64,000 nt of DNA from Streptomyces sp. NBC_00258 (GTDB lineage: Bacteria; Actinomycetota; Actinomycetes; Streptomycetales; Streptomycetaceae): contig NZ_CP108081.1 of the NCBI RefSeq assembly GCF_036182465.1, positions 868,001 through 932,000 on the forward strand. Direction: 5' to 3'. Both the position numbers and the translations under genes were made by a program. Of the stretch, positions 25,990 through 32,661 are shown in pieces (positions within the stretch are counted from its first letter, which is position 1; every line of letters begins with the position of its first letter). The notes beneath the pieces were generated by a model that ran no database searches, was not told the DNA's origin, and worked only from the letters and a program-made list of their open reading frames with translations.

Positions 25990-26106
25990 TCAGGCCAGGG
26001 CGCCGATCGCGGCCAGGAGAAACAGGGCGAGGGCGGACAGGATCAGGTCGACCGCGCGCCGCAGGTGCGTGAACTTCCGCAGGGCGATCACGGACAGGAC
26101 CTGAAT
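25990..26106 (-). pseudogene. Pycsar-type membrane effector, C-terminal piece
   Basis: The minus strand reads VLSVIALRKFTHLRRAVDLIL, SALALFLLAAIGALA, stop at 25990. This is the last TM helix region of the Pycsar-effector-type two-to-three-TM protein whose middle piece is at 27006-27256. The two pieces are separated exactly by an IS21 remnant with an 8 bp duplication ACCTGAAT. Removing the insert and one copy restores the reading RIQVLSVIALRKF. It shows what was lost from an anti-phage effector gene. Confidence 0.75.
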
Positions 26107-26289
26107 GGCTTCGACAATGTGAGCTGGCCCCGTTCGACAGCGGGATTTGGCCTCACTTGGTGATCTCGCGGGCGTGATCTGTCACTGTGATCTGGCCCCA
26201 CCTGTGTGCCTGGCTGGTGCTCCGTCCCTGCTGGCACGGCGGTGATTTTCGGGTCGCCGCCGGTCGGGGCTCGCTGATAGACAGATGCG

Positions 26290-26826
26290 ATGGCGGATGA
26301 GGACGCGCAAGGATCCCAGGCAGGGCAGTCGGGGCTGATCGTGAGGGTTCCGGAGGCGGAGCCTTTGGTGCGAGCGTGGCGTGACCGGCTTGACCCCTCG
26401 GCCCGTGCGGGTGTTCCGGCGCATGTCACCGTGCTCTTCCCGTTTCTCGACGCGAGCCGCATTGACGAGGGTGCCTGCGCCGCGATCGGCGAGGTACTAG
26501 GTCGGCACCAGTCCTTCGAGGCCCGGTTCGACCACTGCGGCCGGTTCCCTGGAGTGCTGTATCTCGCCCCCGAACCGGACACTGGCTTCCGGCGTCTCAC
26601 CGAGGCCATCGTGGAGCGGTGGCCGGAGAACCCGCCGTTCGGTGGGCAGTTCGACGATGTAGTCCCGCATCTGACCGTCGCTCAGGGCCAGGACGAGGCT
26701 GTCGTGGAGAAGGCCGAGGCCGATCTGCTCACCGGTCTCCCCGTTGTCGCGCAGGTCTCGTCGGTCGACTTGCTGGTCCACGACGGGACGCGGTGGCGGC
26801 AGCGGGCCTCCTTCCCGCTGGGGTAG
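26290..26826 (+). CDS. 2'-5' RNA ligase-like 2H phosphoesterase
   Basis: The protein is 178 aa with the two HxTx motifs that define the 2H superfamily: AHVTVLFPF (~residue 47) and PHLTVAQG (~residue 127), about 80 residues apart as expected. Such proteins hydrolyse or ligate 2'-5' or cyclic phosphodiester bonds; some phage members (Acb1 type) cut signalling cyclic nucleotides. Substrate here is unknown. It lies inside the boundaries of an IS21 remnant that interrupts a cyclic-nucleotide-defence effector gene, an odd location. No clear operon partner. Confidence 0.8.
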   Translation: MADEDAQGSQAGQSGLIVRVPEAEPLVRAWRDRLDPSARAGVPAHVTVLFPFLDASRIDEGACAAIGEVLGRHQSFEARFDHCGRFPGVLYLAPEPDTGFRRLTEAIVERWPENPPFGGQFDDVVPHLTVAQGQDEAVVEKAEADLLTGLPVVAQVSSVDLLVHDGTRWRQRASFPLG

Positions 26827-26845
26827 GCGCGGTTGCGCTGGTCGG

Positions 26846-26945
26846 TCAGCCGTTGCCCTGTTGGTTCTTGGCGTGTGCGAGGCGGTAGGAGTCGGTGCCG
26901 GTCTCGATGATGTTGCCGCCAAAGGTGAGCCGGTCCACGATGGCC
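26846..26945 (-). pseudogene. IstB C-terminal remnant
   Basis: The minus strand encodes VAIVDRLTFGGNIIETGTDS, YRLAHAKNQQ, stop at 26846. This is the C-terminus of the IS21 helper ATPase IstB. The Walker motifs are absent. A second shorter copy of the same segment is at 29941-30000. Confidence 0.85.
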
Positions 26946-27074
26946 ACCAAGACCGGTGGGGCCAGCCCTGGCTGTCAGGTGGGGCCACGAACCGTTGTCA
27001 AAGCCACCTGAATGCGGGCTGTCCGGCTGTCGCCGTCCATGCAGGCGCGGATCTCGGCCTCCGTCAGGCGTGCC
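26886..27074. repeat. 189 bp direct repeat, copy 1
   Basis: It covers the IstB tail, the IS21 right end, ACCTGAAT and ~60 bp of the effector gene. Copy 2 is at 29941-30129, 3,055 bp away, with three mismatches that I can see. The exact sharp ends indicate a duplication made after the IS21 insertion. Confidence 0.9.
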
Positions 27075-27256
27075 CAGTACGGGAACGAGGCCCGGTCGCC
27101 GCCGCCCAAGCGGGGCCACACGACCAGGAGCAGAAGCACGGAGGCGGCGGCCAGGGCGAGGACACCGGCGGCGCCGAAGACCCGCGTGACACTCGGCAGC
27201 TGGTTGTTGGCGAGGGAGGTGAGTCCGGCGAGGACGGCTCCGGTGAAGGAGAGCAT
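27006..27256 (-). pseudogene. Pycsar-type membrane effector, middle piece
   Basis: It reads LSFTGAVLAGLTSLANNQL (TM1), GVLALAAASVLLLLVVWPRL (TM2), RASFPYWARLTEAEIRACMD and DSRTARIQ, then the IS21 insertion. This hydrophobic pair followed by the conserved FPYWARL...EI segment is the pattern I know from Pycsar system effector family proteins. A stop codon directly precedes the first Met. The missing N-terminus matches the 35 codons at 32400-32504. Confidence 0.75.
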
Positions 27257-27370
27257 CCGTCAACGCCGCGCGGGTGCGTCGAGGAGATCACCGTCGCGCC
27301 CGCCGGCCGGGAGAGGGTAACGCTCGCCGCGGGCGTGGGGGTGCTGCCGGTGATCACCCAGTGCTGGCAG

Positions 27371-27393
27371 ATATATTTCGTAGCTCGATATAT
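27371..27393. promoter_or_regulatory. Probable PadR operator/promoter
   Basis: This is an AT-rich dyad, ATATATTTCG...CTCGATATAT, immediately upstream of the PadR start (ten bases to the ATG). It is strikingly AT-rich for this genome. It fits PadR autoregulation, binding over the -10 region. Confidence 0.6.
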
Positions 27394-27402
27394 GCTCGGT
27401 GC

Positions 27403-27744
27403 ATGACCAGACAGAATCCGCCCTTGACGGAACCGCAGTACTTCATCCTTGCTGCACTCATGGATGGTCCGTTGCACGGTTACGGCATCATCAAGGCTGC
27501 CGAGCAGGCCACCGACGGGCGGCTCCGGATCGCTGTCGGCACTCTCTACGGCGCGCTGGAGCGGATGGAGCGGGCCGGGCTGGTGGCCGCCGGCCATGAG
27601 GAGATCGTGGACGGGCGGGCGCGGCGCTACTACCGGCTCACCGAGGACGGCAACCAGGCGCTCGGCCGGGAGGCGCTGCGGATGCAGCAGGCGGCGGCCG
27701 TCGTCATCGGACACTCGCGGGATGCCGGAGCGGCCCCGGCATGA
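27403..27744 (+). CDS. PadR-family regulator
   Basis: The protein is 113 aa. The winged HTH is EPQYFILAALMDGPLHGYGI, VGTLYGALERMERAGLV, RARRYYRLTEDG, complete for the short PadR subfamily. Start at 27403 follows an AT-rich dyad. The stop overlaps the ATG of the next gene by four bases (ATGA), so the regulator is translationally coupled to a membrane protein, the usual PadR/partner arrangement. It probably controls its own operon. Confidence 0.9.
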   Translation: MTRQNPPLTEPQYFILAALMDGPLHGYGIIKAAEQATDGRLRIAVGTLYGALERMERAGLVAAGHEEIVDGRARRYYRLTEDGNQALGREALRMQQAAAVVIGHSRDAGAAPA

Positions 27745-28700
27745 ACCGTCTGCTGCTTGCGGCCTATCCCGAGCCCTACCGCTCCCGGCAGGGAGAGGAG
27801 GTACTGGCCTGCCTGTCCGAGGCGTATCCCGGCCGCTCCTGGCCCCCGCCGCGGGAAGTTGCCGCCTTGGTGCGCGCCGGGGTGCAAGCCCGCACCCGTG
27901 CCACCGTTGACGACACCACTCGGCCGTGGTGGCTGGACGGCATCCATCTGGCCGCCCTGGCCCTCGCCGCGCTGGCGCTGGTTCCGTACCTGCAGGATGT
28001 GTGGCACTGGGCACTGCACATCAACCCCGGACAACACGCCATCGCCTTCCCCTTCTCCGGCTGGTACCCGTGGGCCCAAGGTCCCGGCGGCCGGACACGG
28101 CTGCTGCCCTACGGGCTGCTCCCGCTGGTCTGCCTGATCGCCCTGCTGCGCGGCAGGGCCTGGATCGCACTGCCGACCGCAACGATGATGATCTACGCCG
28201 GTGCCACATTCAACAGCACTACGCTCTTCGGCGACGAGGGCAAGAGGGGCCTGAGCTACTACGGTCTCGGCACACCGATAACCGCCCGTGACCTGGTGCT
28301 CTCGGGGACACTGTGCGCCGCGTGCGCCGTGCTGGCGCTCTGCCGTCCCAGCCGCCTGCGACGCCGCTCCTACCGCTGGCTGGCCCCCGTCGTACTCGCC
28401 ATGTTCATTGCCGGGAGCCTGCACATCATCTCCGTCAGTCCGGCTTTCCAGCGCGGCTTGTTCGTCCTCGAAGCCACCGCGCTGCTCGCCGCGTGGGTTG
28501 CGACGGCAGCCACCGGCGACCACCGGTGGCTGATCCCCGTCGCAGCGGTCGCGATCGTCCGCACGCAGGCGATCGTCGTCCAGCCGGACGCGTTCATGCA
28601 GTCCTTTCCGGACCTGGTCGTCTTCCTCCTGCTGATCGCACCCCTCCCCGCCCTGGCGATCACCGCCCAGCGCCGACAGGGGCAGGCACTCGCCGAATAG
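27741..28700 (+). CDS. Polytopic membrane protein coupled to PadR
   Basis: The protein is 319 aa. After a soluble ~60 aa start (MNRLLLAAYPEPYRSRQGEE) there are about eight hydrophobic segments (for example LAALALAALALVPYL, LLPYGLLPLVCLIALL, DLVVFLLLIAPLPALAI). No transporter signature is seen. The N-terminal PEPYRSRQGEEVLA pattern is typical of membrane proteins paired with PadR regulators in actinomycetes. Function unknown; it may be the sensed or regulated component. Confidence 0.75.
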   Translation: MNRLLLAAYPEPYRSRQGEEVLACLSEAYPGRSWPPPREVAALVRAGVQARTRATVDDTTRPWWLDGIHLAALALAALALVPYLQDVWHWALHINPGQHAIAFPFSGWYPWAQGPGGRTRLLPYGLLPLVCLIALLRGRAWIALPTATMMIYAGATFNSTTLFGDEGKRGLSYYGLGTPITARDLVLSGTLCAACAVLALCRPSRLRRRSYRWLAPVVLAMFIAGSLHIISVSPAFQRGLFVLEATALLAAWVATAATGDHRWLIPVAAVAIVRTQAIVVQPDAFMQSFPDLVVFLLLIAPLPALAITAQRRQGQALAE

Positions 28701-28794
28701 GAGCGGACCCCTGGTGGGCCGGCCGAGCCCGGCGGCCCACGTCGCGCCACAAAACGTGCGTAACCGAACTCCCCCCAACGGAAGAAACAGAGCG

Positions 28795-29718
28795 ATGACT
28801 CAGCACGATTCCCCGACCCTGCCCGCGCACCGTCCGGAGGCCTCAAGACAGGCCCCCAAGGCCCCTGACGACCCCAGCCCGTCGCGTACGACACGGCCGT
28901 GGATGCCGGCTCTGCTATACACCCTGGGGTTCCTGACGGTCTACCTGCTCGCCATCTGCACCCCGTGGGGGCAACGAGCCGAGAACACATGGTTTGATCT
29001 CGGTGGAGACAACCCCGAAGACGTATGGATCTACCCCTTGTCAGGAGCGGAATACGGCTCGACGCCCCTGCCGCCGCTGGAATTGAGCGCCAAGCCCACC
29101 CTGATGGTGGGCCTGGCCGTCATCGTGGTCCTCACTCTGGTGCGACGGTGCTGGCGACAGGGATGCGCGGCGCTCGGGATCGTCATTCTCACGGCCGGAA
29201 GCCAGGACGTGCTCAAATCGACCATCCTGCCCCGCCCCGATCTGGTGGGCGCGCCGGAGAATCTTCTTGATCAGGGTTTCCCCAGCGGGCACACGGCCAT
29301 CCCCGCCGCACTGACCCTCGCCGCCGTCCTGATGGTTTCCCCCCGCATCCGCCCCTACGTCGCCACGGCCGGCGTGCTGTGGCTCGCCTGCATCGCCGCC
29401 TACAGCGCGACCAACGGCGGCCACCGGCCCAGCGAAGTTCTGGGAGCCGCACTGCTGGCCTGTGCCTGTTACGGCCTCGCAAACTGGCTGCTGCCGCCGG
29501 CCGCCACGCCAGGCGCCACCCAGAGCCCCCGTGCGCTGCCCGTCATCACCCTGACCCTGGCACTGGCCGTCGCCCTCGTTTCCGCCGCACGGAACGACAC
29601 CCTCACAAGGTCACTGGTCTCCGCGGCGACGGCCTTCATATGTGCGGCCCTGGTCTGGTACGCCGCAGTCGGGCGGCCCGCACACACCGCACGCCGCACA
29701 CGCCCCGCACTGGACTGA
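28795..29718 (+). CDS. PAP2-family membrane phosphatase
   Basis: The protein is 307 aa. The phosphatase motifs are recognisable: KSTILPRPD (KxxxxxxRP), FPSGHTAIPA (PSGH) and TNGGHRPSEVLGA in place of SRxxxxxHxxxD, where the last Asp is Glu. There are about six TM segments. It should dephosphorylate lipid phosphates such as undecaprenyl or phosphatidic acid at the membrane; the altered third motif leaves activity uncertain. GGAAGAAA precedes ATG 28795. It follows the PadR pair by 94 bp and may belong to the same transcript. Confidence 0.8.
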   Translation: MTQHDSPTLPAHRPEASRQAPKAPDDPSPSRTTRPWMPALLYTLGFLTVYLLAICTPWGQRAENTWFDLGGDNPEDVWIYPLSGAEYGSTPLPPLELSAKPTLMVGLAVIVVLTLVRRCWRQGCAALGIVILTAGSQDVLKSTILPRPDLVGAPENLLDQGFPSGHTAIPAALTLAAVLMVSPRIRPYVATAGVLWLACIAAYSATNGGHRPSEVLGAALLACACYGLANWLLPPAATPGATQSPRALPVITLTLALAVALVSAARNDTLTRSLVSAATAFICAALVWYAAVGRPAHTARRTRPALD

Positions 29719-29729
29719 CCACCCGGCCG

Positions 29730-29897
29730 GAAGGCCCAGAGGTCGCCGGCGTGGTTGAGGCGGTCGTTCTTCACCCACCGGCGGGTGATGCTCGACTTCT
29801 TGCCGGAAGCCCTCGTGACGAGGGAAGCGCCCGCGTAGGCCTTCAGGCCGCGGGCGTCGGCGAACCGGTTCCGGTCGTCTCCGATCTCGGCGAGCAC
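29730..29897 (-). pseudogene. IS110-family transposase fragment
   Basis: LAEIGDDRNRFADARGLKAYAG, with TRASGKKSSITRRWVKNDRL following, is the conserved C-terminal Transposase_20 domain of IS110 elements, with the serine near ASxVTRASG. Only ~56 codons survive; the RuvC-like N-terminus is gone. It abuts the second 189 bp repeat. Confidence 0.8.
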
Positions 29898-29940
29898 CCG
29901 GGGTGCTCTCGACTGGCCCGGACCGTCCTTACCCGGGGAT

Positions 29941-30129
29941 TAGGAGTCGGTGCCGGTCTCGATGATGTTGCCGCCAAAGGTGAGCCGGTCCACGATGGCC
30001 ACCAAGACCGGTGGGGCCAGCCCTGGCCGTCAGGTGGGGCCACGAACCGTTGTCAAAGCCACCTGAATGCGGGCTGTCCGGCTGTCGCCGTCCATGTAGG
30101 CGCGGATCTCGGCTTCCGTCAGGCGTGCC
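29941..30129. repeat. 189 bp direct repeat, copy 2
   Basis: It contains the IstB tail, IS21 right end, ACCTGAAT and a short piece of the effector gene (ARLTEAEIRAYMDGDS), matching copy 1 at 26886-27074. It is bounded by unrelated sequence on both sides. The effector residue at the second position of the CM/YM pair differs, showing divergence since duplication. Confidence 0.9.
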
Positions 30130-30186
30130 ACCGAACTAACTGAAGCATCTGTGCAGGTCAAAGTGCTGTTGTGCCAGCTTCCCGGC

Positions 30187-30275
30187 ATGCCTGAACGGAG
30201 CGAGTCCGTCACGGACTTGAGGAAACTTGCACTGCCCGAGGTCGGGCAATTAGTAAGGATCGAGAACCCGTGGGA
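30187..30275 (+). pseudogene. Tyrosine recombinase N-terminal fragment
   Basis: MPERSESVTDLRKLALPEVGQ followed by ENPWEP resembles the first ~30 residues of a group of actinobacterial tyrosine recombinases/integrases found on mobile elements. The frame then degenerates. The catalytic domain is absent. The rest of 30130-30930 is a mosaic without a supported gene apart from the ABC fragment at 30532. Confidence 0.45.
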
Positions 30276-30531
30276 GCCGTCCGTACAACCTGTTCCTGCC
30301 GGATCAACGTGCCGACGACTGAATGTGCGGCTACTTCACGTCCAAGGGCGAACGCCCTTGGCGACCGATCAGCGAGGACTGGCTGGAGTACGTGGAGGAG
30401 GATCCAGAGTCCGGCGCGATGAGCTGGGACATCGAGGCGACTGAGCTGCGGCGGTGCTTTGGCCGGCGGCTTCAGAGGGCCGTTCGGGAAGCCAACTCTG
30501 CACGCTTCGAGTTCGGTGAGACACCCGGGCG

Positions 30532-30618
30532 CCGACCAACCTCCGCCTCGCCGACCGCATCATCGTCCTCGACCAAGGCCGCATTCGGGAACAAGGAAGC
30601 TGCGCCATTGTGACGTAG
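30532..30618 (+). pseudogene. ABC transporter ATPase C-terminal scrap
   Basis: This is a 29-codon open stretch: NLRLADRIIVLDQGRIREQG. It is the D-loop-to-H-loop tail of an ABC exporter ATPase (usual form RxADRIIVLDxGRIxExG). Nothing of the Walker motifs is left. Confidence 0.6.
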
Positions 30619-30930
30619 CTGGTCAGGGAGATGGTGTGACGCTGGCTCGGTGTTCTTCGACCAGCTGCCTCCTCGAAGCTGCCGGCGATAGTGGATGAGG
30701 ACGATCTGGTGGCAGAAAATGGTGGACTGTGATCGGCGCCGTAGGTCTCCCGGATCGCGCTGGCCATACTGGCCGGGGCTCTGGTGCGGGTCGCCGTAGT
30801 ACACGGAAATCATCGGGCAGATATGGCTGATCGGGGGTTTCCTCTGGTCAGAGCTGGACATGGCTTCGGTCGCTGCCAACTCCCCCTGTAGCCAAGGAAT
30901 TTCGTCGAGGGCTCGGTCATACTCTCTAAC

Positions 30931-32091
30931 ATGATGGACGTACTTATCGGCGTGTTGGGTGCGGTCATTGCGGCGGCCATCGGAGCGTGGGCCGTCCTGC
31001 GTGCGCGCCGGCCACGACGGGCGGATGTGGAAGCGGTCGACGCGACCCCCCTGGAGATCGCGCGCCAACACGAGCGGGACGCGATGCAGGAGTTCGTGCG
31101 CGGACATGATGAGGACGCGAGGCGGCTGATGACCGAGTTGCAGCGCGCCCGCGATCAAGCCGCCCGCGAGCGGGCCACCTCCCAGCCGCCCCAGCCAGCA
31201 CCGCGCGCCCCGGCTCGGAGGGCCCTGTCACCGTCGGGCGAGGGTCCGCGGGTGGAGCCGATCGACGTCTCGGTACCGGACCGCCCGGCCAGATGGATGG
31301 ACCCTCCAGTGGTTGACCTGAAGCTGCGAAACCGCGGCGGCGAGTCCGCAGTACTCAAGAGAATGGTCGTGGAGGTGCTGTGGGCACGCCGGATCACGGC
31401 GTTCAGCGATCTGCTGCCCTACGCGGACATCTCAGGGGGTGTGTGGCTGCCGCCGTCCGCTACTTACGTCCTCGAGCTCCCGGAGCCCGAGGACGCCGAC
31501 GGCACCCGAATCACCGTTGGCCTCTCCCAGGTAATCGGTGCAGGCGAGGCCGACCGCTTCCATGTCCGTCTGAATACCGAGATCCCGCCAGGCGACGATT
31601 ATCCCCACGAAGCCCCCGGCGCAATCTCGCTGTATATGCTGCGCCTGCACGTGCTCTATAACGCCGACGACCGGCAAGTGAAGTTTCGCCCGCTCGCCGT
31701 GGCTTGCCCGGGAAACCTCCTCCCGGTGCCCACCAAGAAGGCGATCAGGAAACGCATCACCGAGTTCCAAGCAAAGGTCGATGAGCTTCGGCGAAGGATC
31801 GACCAGGAGATGGCGACACGCGGAATGGAACCGTCCGACTGGATCGCCAACCCCCCGCGGACGCCCGGGGATCTGCCCGCCGATCTGGACGCACTCAGCC
31901 GTGGGTATCGAGTGAACGCAAACTTCTGGGATCCCAAGGGCGCGATCAGACTGTTCCTGGATGACGCTGAGCGCATCTGTCGCGAGATCAGCCAGCTCCC
32001 ACTCAACTTGCCCGATGGGCTGGACCAGGCAGTTTCGGTGGCCCGGACCACACTCGGGGAGCTACCAGCGCTGCGCAGGGAGAACTCGTAG
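30931..32091 (+). CDS. Unknown membrane-anchored protein with coiled-coil and beta domain
   Basis: The protein is 386 aa; I do not recognise a family. Residues 3-22 (DVLIGVLGAVIAAAIGAWAV) form one TM helix. Residues ~25-80 are a charged helical stretch (ARQHERDAMQEFVRGHDEDA, RRLMTELQRARDQAARE) with coiled-coil character. A Pro/Arg-rich linker follows. Residues ~120-260 look like beta strands (PPVVDLKLRNRGGESAVLKR, GVWLPPSATYVLELPEPED, ISLYMLRLHVLYNADDRQVKF). The C-terminus is helical (KRITEFQAKVDELRRRIDQE). It is intact and alone on the plus strand amid decayed elements, next to the effector N-terminal piece. Confidence 0.7.
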   Translation: MMDVLIGVLGAVIAAAIGAWAVLRARRPRRADVEAVDATPLEIARQHERDAMQEFVRGHDEDARRLMTELQRARDQAARERATSQPPQPAPRAPARRALSPSGEGPRVEPIDVSVPDRPARWMDPPVVDLKLRNRGGESAVLKRMVVEVLWARRITAFSDLLPYADISGGVWLPPSATYVLELPEPEDADGTRITVGLSQVIGAGEADRFHVRLNTEIPPGDDYPHEAPGAISLYMLRLHVLYNADDRQVKFRPLAVACPGNLLPVPTKKAIRKRITEFQAKVDELRRRIDQEMATRGMEPSDWIANPPRTPGDLPADLDALSRGYRVNANFWDPKGAIRLFLDDAERICREISQLPLNLPDGLDQAVSVARTTLGELPALRRENS

Positions 32092-32164
32092 ACCGCTCGG
32101 AGAACCTTGAAGCTGCAACGACCTCGTAGGCCGGGGAGCGACCGCCCTCCGTGTTCTTCGAGAT

Positions 32165-32402
32165 GCTCAAGCTCCAGGAGGACCGATAATGAACCGCCAG
32201 GCGCAGTCTTGGGGTACCGCTCGATGAGCGTGCGCACCTCGTCGCTCACCGATGGCAGCGCCAAGGTATCCGCCCACTGGTAGGCATCATGCTCCGACAG
32301 CACCACAGCCCCGGCCTTCGCAACCGTGACCCGGAACGTGAACTGGCGCGTCGCCCGCTTTGTCCGCTCGCCCTTGGACCCCGGAGCTGGTTCGGAGAAC
32401 AG
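32165..32402 (-). pseudogene. Possible NUDIX C-terminal fragment fused to the effector start
   Basis: In frame behind the effector N-terminus the sequence changes to TRQFTFRVTVAKAGAVVLSE, HDAYQWADTLALPSVSDEV, RTLIERYP. This resembles the end of a NUDIX hydrolase (strand, then EHDAYxW). The Nudix box is not present. The fusion point is near 32402. Assignment is tentative. Confidence 0.35.
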
Positions 32403-32504
32403 GCTCGACTTGCCGTCGGTGCGGGCGATCTCGCTGCCGATCGCGGCGCAGGCCGCGTCCAGGTTCTTGTCGATGTCGGAGGCGGGGACCGTAGAGGCCG
32501 TCAT
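32403..32504 (-). pseudogene. Pycsar-type membrane effector, N-terminal piece
   Basis: ATG 32504 with GAAGGAG upstream starts MTASTVPASDIDKNLDAACA, AIGSEIARTDGKSSL. This is the amphipathic start of Pycsar effector proteins (EIARTDxKAS...), after which TM1 should follow. TM1 instead lies 5.1 kb away, starting MLSFTGAV at 27256. The join GKSSL + MLSFTGAV restores the family pattern. Confidence 0.65.
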
Positions 32505-32534
32505 GGGCGGGGTTCTCCTTCGGAACTCTCGTGA

Positions 32535-32661
32535 TCAGGCGGCCAGTCGGTGGACGGCCTGGGCCGGTGAAGCGATGTACGTGGTCGGGTCGGCCGGGGT
32601 GCCGTCGTGACATTCCAGGCAGGTGCCGAGGGGGCGGAGCGGTACTGGCGCAGAGCACTTG
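32535..32661 (-). pseudogene. Small CxxC protein interrupted by IS481
   Basis: The minus strand reads CSAPVPLRPLGTCLECHDG, TPADPTTYIASPAQAVHRLA, stop at 32535. Across the IS481 (32662-34617) the same frame continues as VPTGIRQQRNK at 34618-34660. Removing the IS and one CACTTG joins them into a ~45-60 aa CxxC protein. Its stop lies 30 bp before the effector start, so both belonged to one operon. Confidence 0.65.

Larger units (their letters stand above)
26107..27005. mobile_element. IS21-family remnant carrying a 2H phosphoesterase gene
   Basis: The left end is GGCTTCGACAATGTGAGC and the right end, read on the minus strand, is GGCTTTGACAACGGTTCG. Both are followed by GGCCCC repeats as in the multiple terminal sites of IS21. 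It is flanked by ACCTGAAT at 26099-26106 and 27006-27013. It is only 899 bp: istA and most of istB are gone. The space is occupied by the gene at 26290-26826. The insert sits inside the effector gene. Confidence 0.8.

Noticed and set aside
25990..32504. A working Pycsar system
   Set aside because: The effector gene is split into three parts and no uridylate/cytidylate cyclase gene was found, so only a remnant can be claimed.
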